Shown here: one piece after another, positions 52,282-59,189 of the stretch
Numbering within the stretch: position 1 is the first letter of the stretch
Layout: each line of letters opens with the position of its first letter
Assembly: GCF_005250615.1 (NCBI RefSeq)
Contig: NZ_SULM01000008.1
Span: 1-64,000 of the forward strand
DNA from: Pseudomonas rhizoryzae
Lineage (GTDB): Bacteria > Pseudomonadota > Gammaproteobacteria > Pseudomonadales > Pseudomonadaceae
Direction: 5' to 3'
DNA: 64,000 nucleotides
Notes under the pieces: generated by a model
Databases searched by the model: none
What the model saw: only the letters and a program-made list of their open reading frames with translations
Told to the model about the DNA's origin: nothing
Translations under genes and position numbers: made by a program

Positions 52282-52295
52282 GTTCCACGTGGAAC
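52282..52295. other. Candidate parS centromere site
   Basis: GTTCCACGTGGAAC is a perfect 14-bp palindrome identical to the core of the P. aeruginosa ParB-binding consensus (flanks here G and G). It sits in the 40 bases between the convergent thrB and csgC-like genes. polA and thrB lie in the origin-proximal part of other Pseudomonas chromosomes, where parS sites cluster, so position agrees. It could instead serve as a small bidirectional hairpin. Confidence 0.6.
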
Positions 52296-52315
52296 GCGCC
52301 GAGTCCCCCCTATCG

Positions 52316-52648
52316 CTACAGCTGTAGCCTGCGCGCCAGGACGGGTTGCGGCTGTCCTTGCCGCTGCCAGGTCACCTTCGCCTCGATCAGGCTGCCTGGG
52401 GCGGCGCCTAGCCGATTGTCCACCGGACACCCATCGCCCTTGGCTTCACCGGCCTGACGAGTACGGGCGACGCCGGCCGGGCCGTGCAGCTCCACGACGA
52501 GTTCGTAGCTGAGGGGTGCGGCTTCGCCGGCAAAGCACAGTTGCAGCCGCGCGCCCGCCGCCTGGGGTTGCAGCTCCAGGCTGGCGCTGCCCAAGGCGCT
52601 TCCTGCCAACGGCAGGAAGGCCAGCAACAGCCAGGCGCTCCTGTTCAC
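52316..52648 (-). CDS. CsgC/CsgH-like curli accessory protein
   Basis: A 110-residue exported protein (signal peptide LLLAFLPLAGSALG) with a compact beta-rich mature domain and two cysteines (LQLCFAG, GDGCPVD). Size, signal, cysteines and position at the end of a curli operon fit CsgC/CsgH, periplasmic proteins that hold back premature amyloid formation. The start is a GTG whose GTGA overlaps the csgA stop. Assignment rests on context more than residue identity. Confidence 0.7.
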   Translation of the reverse strand: MNRSAWLLLAFLPLAGSALGSASLELQPQAAGARLQLCFAGEAAPLSYELVVELHGPAGVARTRQAGEAKGDGCPVDNRLGAAPGSLIEAKVTWQRQGQPQPVLARRLQL

Positions 52649-53565
52649 CGCTGGTTGATGGTCGCGCTGTTGCCGAAGCCGTTCTGCGAGATCCGCGCGC
52701 TGTCGTTGTAGCCGTTGAAGTTGGCCGAGGTCTGCAGGATGGTCGCGCGATTGCTGTCGCCACGCTGGTCGATGGTGGCGGTGCTGTAGGCGCTGTTGGT
52801 GTCGAGGCGTGCCTCGTTGGCATTGCCGTTCTGCACGATGCTGGTGGTGTTGCTGTCGCCCTGGACATTGAAGCTGGCCAGGTTGTCGTCACCGGTGGAG
52901 CTGCCGGTGCTGTGGTTGCCGCGACCCGACTGGTCGACCTTCAGCTCGTTGCGATTGCCGTCCTGGGTGAAGGCCAGCTCGTTGAACTTGCCGGCAGCGA
53001 CGGCGGTGGCCAGGTTGCCCTGACCGCGCTGGGTCAACTCGGCCACGCCACCGGGATAGCCCTGCTGGGTCAACTCGATACGGTTATCAGTGCCTTGCTG
53101 GGTAAGGGTGGCCACGGCGCCATCGCCGCTCTGGTCGACGCGCACCTGGTTGTTGTCGCCATTCTGCTCCAGGGTCAACTGGGCGCTCGACGCCACCTGG
53201 GTCAGGGTACCGCTGTTGCTGCCCACGGAGGTGACGGTGGCCTGGTTGCCGAAACCGTCCTGGGTCAGGCTGTGCACGCTGCTGCCGGCCTCCTGCCGCA
53301 GGCTCGCCACGTTGCCCTGGGCATAGCCGTAGACATCGCCGCCCTGGGTGATGGTGGCGGTGCTGGCGCCGGTCTGCACCACGCTGATCTGGTTGCTTTC
53401 ACCCTGCAACTGGTAGAGGGTCGCGCTGTTGCCGGCACCGCTCTGGTCGAGGGTGAGGGTGCCGCTGTTGCCGTCCTGCTGGAGGGTGGCAGAGCTGTTC
53501 GCGGCGAGCGCGGTGCCGGCGATCAGGGTCAGCGTCAGGACGGCCAGGGGCCTGAGTGGAAACAT
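52645..53565 (-). CDS. csgA: CsgA, major curli subunit
   Basis: A 306-residue secreted amyloid protein, about twice the length of E. coli CsgA. The signal peptide (MFPLRPLAVLTLTLIAGTALA) is followed by about a dozen imperfect repeats with the curlin pattern Q-x-G-x-N-x-A/x3-Q (DQSGAGNSATLYQ, TQDGFGNQATVTS, SQNGFGNSATINQR). I start at the ATG at 53565, which has AAGGAG nine bases upstream; an ATG at 53589 overlapping the csgB stop (TGATG) is possible and would add eight residues. Cys-free mature part, as expected. Confidence 0.92.
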   Translation of the reverse strand: MFPLRPLAVLTLTLIAGTALAANSSATLQQDGNSGTLTLDQSGAGNSATLYQLQGESNQISVVQTGASTATITQGGDVYGYAQGNVASLRQEAGSSVHSLTQDGFGNQATVTSVGSNSGTLTQVASSAQLTLEQNGDNNQVRVDQSGDGAVATLTQQGTDNRIELTQQGYPGGVAELTQRGQGNLATAVAAGKFNELAFTQDGNRNELKVDQSGRGNHSTGSSTGDDNLASFNVQGDSNTTSIVQNGNANEARLDTNSAYSTATIDQRGDSNRATILQTSANFNGYNDSARISQNGFGNSATINQR

Positions 53566-53588
53566 CGGGTCGATCTCCTTGAATGCCA

Positions 53589-54050
53589 TCAGCGGTACTG
53601 CCGTACCACCATGTTCTGGTTGCTTCCGTACTGGACGATGCGGCTGGATAGCCCCGAGCCGTACTGTTCGATGCGGGCGTTGCCCTGGACGCCCAGCTGG
53701 CGGATGTCCGCCAGGTTGCCGCTGCCGACCTGCTCGATGGTCGCGACATTGCCGTAGCCAGCCTGCTGGATCACGGCGGTCAACTCACTGCCGTCCTGCA
53801 GGATGCTGGCTTCCTGGGCGGCGCCGCGCTGGGCGATATGGCCGCTGAGTGCAGTGCCACGCTGGTCGATGAGCGCCTGGTTGCCGGCACCGAGCTGCAG
53901 GATGGTGGCGGCGCGTTGCGCGGCGGGCGCCTGGCCCAGATCGCCGGTTTCCATCAGGTCGGCGGCCGACACCGTGGCGCTCAGGCCCAGGGCCAGGGCG
54001 AGGATCACGGCGGGGCCGCTGAGGGGGCTGCGCATGGCTATCACCGTCAT
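53589..54050 (-). CDS. csgB: CsgB, curli nucleator
   Basis: A 153-residue exported protein with curlin repeats (LGAGNQALIDQRGTALSGHI, AGYGNVATIEQVGSGNLADI, GVQGNARIEQYG) and a divergent C-terminal repeat ending SNQNMVVRQYR, as in E. coli CsgB, where the last repeat anchors it to the outer membrane. Signal peptide: VILALALGLSATVSA. The ATG at 54050 is used; one at 54035 is equally possible. It precedes csgA, with csgG upstream. Confidence 0.88.
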   Translation of the reverse strand: MTVIAMRSPLSGPAVILALALGLSATVSAADLMETGDLGQAPAAQRAATILQLGAGNQALIDQRGTALSGHIAQRGAAQEASILQDGSELTAVIQQAGYGNVATIEQVGSGNLADIRQLGVQGNARIEQYGSGLSSRIVQYGSNQNMVVRQYR

Positions 54051-54142
54051 TGCGTGGATTCTGCGCCTGGCATTGTCCGGAGCCGTCCGCCCTGCCGGTA
54101 TCGCTCCGGGGAGCGAATCCAGGCTGGCCAGGGACTTAAGCC

Positions 54143-54991
54143 CTAGCGTCGGGTCGGTTCCAGATACTTGGTCAGGGCCGGATCGCGGGCGTCGCGACCG
54201 TCGGCCACCAGCCACAGACGCCGCTCCACGCCCTGGGCGATCAGGTGGGCGACCGCCGCTTCGATGGCCGAGAGCACGCACAGCTGCGCCGGCTCGTTGG
54301 TGGTGTAGCCGGACTCGGCTTCGAGCAGCCGCTTGAATTCGATGAACTTGAAGACGCCGGCCTGGCGACCGATGGAGTAGATGGTCTTGGAGGTCATGAC
54401 ATTGGCCAGCACCCGACCGCTACGGGTGTCGATGGCGCGCAGATTGACCGTGACCTGATCCACCCGGTATTCCTCGGAAAGGCCGATACCCAGGTAGCGC
54501 GCCCCTTCGCCACCGCTGCGGACGTTGGTGTCGTAGGCCACCACGCCGCCTTCCAGGAGCAGGTTGGCGGCCTGCAGCGAGGGCAGCGCCTGCTGCAGAT
54601 TTTCCGGCAGGTCCGGCTTGTTCTGGGTGGCGCGGATGATCTTGCGCTCGGTCAGCAGGTTCTGCAGGCCTTCGCGTTCGAGCACCACGAACCAGCCGCT
54701 GGCCTGCAGGGCATCCACCAGCATGCTGCCGGCGCCCTGGGTGACCGCGGTGGAAAAGGAGCTGGCCGGATTGGGCTTGTATTGCCCGGTCTGGTCGCGA
54801 AAGCCATAGACGGCCGCCACCAGTGGGCCCTTGGGCGGCGGCAGGGCCAGCAGGTCGTAGTAGGTCGAGGCGCGTGGTGTCAGGGTCGGGGCGGCGTGCT
54901 GTTCGGCGGGTATGGGATCGTGTACGCAGCCGGCCAGTACGAGGGCGGCGGTCAGCACCGTCGCCAGGGAAAAGGCGTTCATGGGAGGCAT
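54143..54991 (-). CDS. csgG: CsgG, curli secretion pore
   Basis: A 282-residue outer-membrane lipoprotein that forms the nonameric export channel for CsgA/CsgB. Lipobox VLAGC lies near residue 22. GFRDQTGQYKPNPASSFSTAVTQGAGSMLVDAL, FVVLEREGLQNLLTERKIIRA and YDTNVRSGGEGARYLGI are the conserved CsgG segments. The ATG at 54991 lies 6 bases after the csgF stop; one at 54982 would also fit. Together with CsgE and CsgF it completes the secretion apparatus. Confidence 0.95.
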   Translation of the reverse strand: MPPMNAFSLATVLTAALVLAGCVHDPIPAEQHAAPTLTPRASTYYDLLALPPPKGPLVAAVYGFRDQTGQYKPNPASSFSTAVTQGAGSMLVDALQASGWFVVLEREGLQNLLTERKIIRATQNKPDLPENLQQALPSLQAANLLLEGGVVAYDTNVRSGGEGARYLGIGLSEEYRVDQVTVNLRAIDTRSGRVLANVMTSKTIYSIGRQAGVFKFIEFKRLLEAESGYTTNEPAQLCVLSAIEAAVAHLIAQGVERRLWLVADGRDARDPALTKYLEPTRR

Positions 54992-54997
54992 CCGTGC

Positions 54998-55405
54998 TCA
55001 GGGTTGATTGAAGCCGTTGACGGAGATTTCCGAAATCTCGCCGGTGCCGCGATCGGTGATCTGCACGGTGAGGTTGCCGGAGTCGTCGATGATGTTGACG
55101 ATGAACTGGTCGGTGGAGAGCGAGCCGGAGTTGCCGTCCTTGATGTCGGTCAGCACCTGGGACAGCAGCCGCGATTCCAGCTGGCTGGTGAAGCGCTCCA
55201 GGGCCGACTGGCTGTTGCTGCTGCTGCGCAGGTCCGGGTCCTTGTGGCGATCCTGGGCGGTGGCGTTGTTCAGTAGGTAGGTGCCGTTGAGCGGATTGCC
55301 GCCAAAGGACGGATTCACCGGGGTATAGACCAGTTCGGTCGCCCACGCCGGCAGCGTGCCCAGCATCCAGGCAAGGGGCAGGGCCCTCCAAGCGTGCGCC
55401 TTCAT
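54998..55405 (-). CDS. csgF: CsgF, curli assembly factor
   Basis: A 135-residue exported protein. After the signal peptide (ALPLAWMLGTLPAWA) comes the CsgG-binding start of the mature protein, ELVYTPVNPSFGGNPLNG, which is highly conserved and inserts into the CsgG pore. The C-terminal half (DQFIVNIIDDSGNLTVQITD) is the CsgB-contacting domain. Its ATG overlaps the csgE stop (ATGA). Confidence 0.93.
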   Translation of the reverse strand: MKAHAWRALPLAWMLGTLPAWATELVYTPVNPSFGGNPLNGTYLLNNATAQDRHKDPDLRSSSNSQSALERFTSQLESRLLSQVLTDIKDGNSGSLSTDQFIVNIIDDSGNLTVQITDRGTGEISEISVNGFNQP

Positions 55406-55785
55406 AACTCGTCCTTTTCCATGTCGAAGTTGTCCTGCAGCAGGTTTTCCAAGCGCTGCCGGGTGATGCCCTCGCGGACCTGGTCCGCAGCGACGTAGGC
55501 GGCCTCCTTGAGGTCGCTGTTGCCCGGGGGAATGAACTGCCGATAGAGCAGCCGCTGTTCGTACTCGACCCACACCAGGCTGCCCCAGCGCGCCGAGGGC
55601 CGCTCGCGCACCACCAGGTTGAAATCCAGCTCGGTGGTGTCGGTGAGGCGGTCGGCGAACTGGCGATAGAACTCGTGACCGAAGCGGGAAATGGTGTTGT
55701 CCACCAGTAGGCCTTGGATGATGTCGCCCTCGGCGTAGACCGCTCTGGTCGCCAGCAGGCCGAGCAGCAACCAGGCCGCTTTCAT
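55402..55785 (-). CDS. csgE: CsgE, curli secretion gate
   Basis: A 127-residue periplasmic protein (signal peptide KAAWLLLGLLATRAVYA) that caps CsgG and delivers CsgA. DIIQGLLVDNTISRFGHEFYRQFAD and VRERPSARWGSLVWVEYEQRLLYRQ are typical CsgE. The ATG at 55785 shares a base with the csgD stop (TGATG), an overlap that couples regulator and secretion genes. Confidence 0.92.
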   Translation of the reverse strand: MKAAWLLLGLLATRAVYAEGDIIQGLLVDNTISRFGHEFYRQFADRLTDTTELDFNLVVRERPSARWGSLVWVEYEQRLLYRQFIPPGNSDLKEAAYVAADQVREGITRQRLENLLQDNFDMEKDEL

Positions 55786-56408
55786 CACGGTAGATCCTGG
55801 CCGGCGTGAAAGCGCAGCGCCGCCTCGGCTCTATTGGCGGCGCCGGTCTTGCGCAGCAGGTTGTGCATATGGCTCTTGACGGTATGGGTGCTCAGGCACA
55901 GTGCCTGGCCGATGGCGGCGTTGGACAGACCGCGGCCTACCAGGCGCAGGATCTCCCGTTCGCGGCGGGTCAGGCCATCGGCGGCGATGCTGGGCCGTTC
56001 GCGGGAGCGGCGCAGCAGGTGGGCGAGGATGCCGCGCGGCAGCCAATCCTCGCCAGCCAGCAGGGCGCCCAGGCCCTGCAGCAGCTGCTCCCGGCTGGCC
56101 TGGGGCGCGAACACACCCTGGATGGCGGGAAAGCGTTCGACCCAAGGCAGGGCCTGTTCGAAGGTGGCATTGAGAAAGGCCACGGTGACCGCCGGCACCA
56201 GGCCTTCCAGCCAGCGCTCGAGTGCTGCTTCCGGCACACTGCCGAGGTCGACCAGGACCAGGCTGGCGTCGCCGACCTCGGTCAGTTCGCTGACACAGCA
56301 GAGTTCGATGCCGTGCCGTTCTTCCAGAAAGGGTTTGAGCAGTTCCGCCAGGAGGACGTTTGCCGTCGTCAGGCGAACCTTTTTCGCAGGTTCCGTGCGC
56401 ATGTCCAT
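55785..56408 (-). CDS. csgD: CsgD-like LuxR-family regulator of curli
   Basis: A 207-residue regulator with an N-terminal receiver-like domain (LVLVDLGSVPEAALERWLEG, apparently without a clear phospho-Asp pocket, as in CsgD) and a C-terminal LuxR helix-turn-helix (LTRREREILRLVGRGLSNAAIGQALCLSTHTVKSH). The ATG at 56408 with GAGGCAG upstream is preferred to earlier codons. It begins the operon csgD-E-F-G-B-A-csgC-like. In E. coli csgD is transcribed divergently from csgBAC; here all run in one direction. Confidence 0.88.
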   Translation of the reverse strand: MDMRTEPAKKVRLTTANVLLAELLKPFLEERHGIELCCVSELTEVGDASLVLVDLGSVPEAALERWLEGLVPAVTVAFLNATFEQALPWVERFPAIQGVFAPQASREQLLQGLGALLAGEDWLPRGILAHLLRRSRERPSIAADGLTRREREILRLVGRGLSNAAIGQALCLSTHTVKSHMHNLLRKTGAANRAEAALRFHAGQDLP

Positions 56409-56546
56409 ATGTGCTGCCTCATCGTCCGTTGCGCGAACGCTGAGACAAATCGCGCGGGGCGACAAGAGAAAACTGACCGATTTCCCGCGGCTTAACGGCT
56501 CTGTGGACCGCTTGGCAGATTGCCGTCGGATTGGCGCTTCGCTATT

Positions 56547-56573
56547 AGATCCAAGGGATTAGCTCCAAGGATT
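56547..56573. promoter_or_regulatory. Tandem near-repeat in the csgD promoter region
   Basis: AGATCCAAGGGATT (56547-56560) is followed directly by AGCTCCAAGGATT (56561-56573), a 13-14-base tandem. It lies about 140-165 bases upstream of csgD within the 196-base gap, and may be an operator for CsgD or another biofilm regulator. No -35/-10 pair is convincing. Confidence 0.4.
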
Positions 56574-56574
56574 G

Positions 56575-56595
56575 GTGCCCCAGGTGGCGGGGCAC
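56575..56595 (-). terminator. Hairpin after the SIS-domain gene
   Basis: GTGCCCC (56575-56581) pairs with GGGGCAC (56589-56595) with a 7-base loop, 9 bases beyond the stop of the SIS-domain gene. There is no T run. Confidence 0.4.
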
Positions 56596-56604
56596 TTGGA
56601 ACGC

Positions 56605-57627
56605 TCAGCGCGTCAGGGTGACCTTGCGCAGGTGACGCGGCTGGTCCGGGTCCTGGCCGCGTGCTTCGGCCAGCAGTGCGGCCATGCGGTAGAAACTCTG
56701 GATCGCCAGCAGGCCGTCCAGGTCAGGGTGCCCCGCGGTGGCGAGTGGCAGATCGCGCTCGGCGATATCGTCCGGGGCGGCCAGCAGGACCCTGGCACCG
56801 CGCCCACGCAGATCCTGCGCCAGTTGCAGCAGGCCGGGCTGCTCGGGGCCGCGCAGGGCGAAGATCAGCAGCGGATAGCCACGCTCCACCAAGGCCAGCG
56901 GACCATGCTGCAACTCGGCGCCACTGAAGGCCTCGCCTTGCAAGGCCGAGGTTTCCTTGAGCTTGAGCGCGGCCTCCTGGGCGATGGCGAAGCCCGGCCC
57001 TCGACCGACCACCATGCAGCGCTCGGCGTCACGCAGCACCGGCAGCGCCGAGGCCCAGCTGAGCTCAGCGGCGCCATCCAGGGCGTCTGGTAGGGCCGCG
57101 CCGGCGGCGAGCAGGGTTTCGTCTTGCTGCCAATGGCCGATCAATCGGGCAGCGGCGGCCAGGGTGGCGATGAAGCTCTTGGTGGCGGCGACGCTGCGCT
57201 CAGGCCCCGCCTGCACGCCGATGGCATGGCGGCAGGCCTGGGCCAGGGGCGAGTCGATTTCGTTGACCAGGGCCGCGGTACGGGCGCCGTAGCGATCCAG
57301 CGCGGTTAGCGTCTCGATCAGGTCAGGGCTACGCCCGGATTGGGAAAAGCCCAGGGCGAGCTGGCCTTCGACGCGCAACGGCGCCTGCCGCAGGGTGACC
57401 AGCGAGGGCGGCAGGGACAGCACCGGCAAGCCCAGGTGGGCCATGGCGAGGTAGGCGAAGTAGCTGGCCGCATGGTCGGAACTGCCGCGCGCTACCGTAA
57501 GCGCCAGCTGCGGTGGCTGGGCCCTGAGGTCGGCGGCCAGCTCCGCCAGGGCCTGGTCGATGGTTGCCAGTTGGCGAGTGACCGCCGCACCGCTGGCGGC
57601 GGCTTCTGCAAGCATGAGCGAAGTCAA
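56605..57627 (-). CDS. SIS-domain sugar-phosphate isomerase/deaminase (NagB-II type)
   Basis: A 340-residue protein with two SIS domains and no glutaminase part, as in NagB-II glucosamine-6-phosphate deaminases and AgaS. Signatures: RGSSDHAASYFAYLA and FSQSGRSPDLIETLTAL in the first SIS, GRGPGFAIAQEAALKLKETSAL and GAELQHGPLALVERGYP in the second. The TTG at 57627 is preferred: AGGAG lies 6 bases before it and the protein then opens MTSLMLAEAA, a common start in this family; the ATG at 57615 is the alternative. It stands alone between the curli operon and dctBD. Confidence 0.85.
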   Translation of the reverse strand: MTSLMLAEAAASGAAVTRQLATIDQALAELAADLRAQPPQLALTVARGSSDHAASYFAYLAMAHLGLPVLSLPPSLVTLRQAPLRVEGQLALGFSQSGRSPDLIETLTALDRYGARTAALVNEIDSPLAQACRHAIGVQAGPERSVAATKSFIATLAAAARLIGHWQQDETLLAAGAALPDALDGAAELSWASALPVLRDAERCMVVGRGPGFAIAQEAALKLKETSALQGEAFSGAELQHGPLALVERGYPLLIFALRGPEQPGLLQLAQDLRGRGARVLLAAPDDIAERDLPLATAGHPDLDGLLAIQSFYRMAALLAEARGQDPDQPRHLRKVTLTR

Positions 57628-57724
57628 AGGGGGCTCCTGCGGATAGCGCCTGATGGCTCCCACTCTGCCATTCCTACCCGCTACCGACCAGCGAACCTTG
57701 GTCGAGCGGCAGTCGCCCCTGGGA

Positions 57725-59158
57725 TCAGTCGGCTTCGTCCGCCGCCCCACCGGTGAAGTGCAGGTCATGCTTGCGCAGCTTGTCCGACAGCGTCTTGCGC
57801 GGCAGGCCCAGGGCCTCGGCGAGACTGCGCAGGGAGGCGTGGGGCTTGGCTAGTTCGCGCTGGATGAGATCGCGCTCGAAGGCTTCCACCTGCTCGCCCA
57901 GGCCGGCCATGGCCGCCGCCGGGGCTGCGGGTGCTACCGCAGACGCCGCTGGTGACGGCGAACTCATGGGCGCCAACGGCGCATAGGCACTGTGGTCCAG
58001 GGCCAGCTCCAGGCCCAGGGCGAAGCGCTCGGCGGCGTTCTGCAATTCGCGTACGTTGCCCGGCCAGCTATGGGCGATCAGGGCCGCGCGCTGTTCGGCA
58101 TCGGGTTCGCGCACCGGCGTGCCGTGGCGTTCGGCGGCGGCCAGGGCGAAGTGACGGAACAGCGGCAGGATATCTTCGCTGCGCTCGCGCAGGGCGGGGA
58201 TGCGCAGGGTGGCGACATTGAGTCGGTAGTAGAGGTCGGCGCGGAAGCGACCCTGATCGGCGGCCTGGCGCAGGTCTTCCTTGGTGGCGGCGACCACCCG
58301 GATGTCCAGGGGGATCTGCTGATTGGAACCCAGGCGCTCGACCTTGCGCTCTTGCAAGAGGCGCAGCAGCTTGACCTGGACATCCAGGCTCATGCTCTCG
58401 ATCTCGTCGAGGAAGAGGGTGCCGCCGCTGGCGTATTCGAACTTGCCGATGCGTCTCTTCTGGGCCCCGGTGAAGGCGCCCTGCTCGTGGCCGAAGAGTT
58501 CGCTTTCCACCACGGATTCGGCGAGGGCGCCGGCGTTGATGGCGACGAAGGGGCCGTCGCGGCGGTTCGACAGGTCGTGCAGCGCGCGGGCCACCACCTC
58601 CTTGCCGGCCCCGGTTTCGCCGTGGATGAGTACGTCGGCCTGGGTCGCGGCCAGGGCGCCGATCTGGTCGCGCAGGCGGGCGATGCCCGGGGTCTGGCCG
58701 ATCAGGCGGGTCTGCAGTTCCTGCCGCTCGGCCAGGGCCAGGCGCAGGCTGCGGTTTTCCAGCACCAGATGGCGGGCGCCCAGGGCGCGCCGCACGCTGT
58801 CGATCAGGGCGTCGTTGGCGAAGGGCTTTTCGAGGAAATCATAGGCCCCGGCGCGCATGGCCTGCACCGCCAGGGGCACGTCGCCATGGCCGGTAATGAG
58901 CACCACCGGCAACTCGGCATCGCGCTGGTGCAGCTGGGCCAGCAACTCCAGGCCATCGATGCCGGGCATGCGGATGTCGCTCACCACCACCCCCGGCCAG
59001 TCGCGCACCCTGGCCATTTCCAGCTCGCGGGCGTCGGCCAGGGCCGTCACCTTGAAGCCGGCCAGATCCAGGGTCTGGCTCAGGGCCAGGCGCAAATGGG
59101 CATCATCATCGATCAGCAGGATCTGGCTGGCGGGGTCGAAGGGGGGGGGGGCGCTCAT
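57725..59158 (-). CDS. dctD: DctD-like sigma-54 response regulator with a C11 tract
   Basis: A 477-residue NtrC-family activator: receiver domain with phospho-acceptor Asp61 (VVVSDIRMPG), AAA+ domain with GETGAGKE and the sigma-54 loop GAFTGA, and a Fis-type helix-turn-helix (LRSLAEALGLPRKTLSDKLRKHD). In Pseudomonas such proteins control C4-dicarboxylate uptake; the alpha-ketoglutarate regulator MifR is the alternative. Codons 3-6 contain eleven consecutive C residues (59141-59151 on the + strand as G), which gives Pro-Pro-Pro at residues 4-6 and invites frameshifting. It follows dctB by 31 bases. Confidence 0.88.
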   Translation of the reverse strand: MSAPPPFDPASQILLIDDDAHLRLALSQTLDLAGFKVTALADARELEMARVRDWPGVVVSDIRMPGIDGLELLAQLHQRDAELPVVLITGHGDVPLAVQAMRAGAYDFLEKPFANDALIDSVRRALGARHLVLENRSLRLALAERQELQTRLIGQTPGIARLRDQIGALAATQADVLIHGETGAGKEVVARALHDLSNRRDGPFVAINAGALAESVVESELFGHEQGAFTGAQKRRIGKFEYASGGTLFLDEIESMSLDVQVKLLRLLQERKVERLGSNQQIPLDIRVVAATKEDLRQAADQGRFRADLYYRLNVATLRIPALRERSEDILPLFRHFALAAAERHGTPVREPDAEQRAALIAHSWPGNVRELQNAAERFALGLELALDHSAYAPLAPMSSPSPAASAVAPAAPAAAMAGLGEQVEAFERDLIQRELAKPHASLRSLAEALGLPRKTLSDKLRKHDLHFTGGAADEAD

Positions 59159-59189
59159 GACAAGAAACCTAGATTGATGGGCTGCGCGG

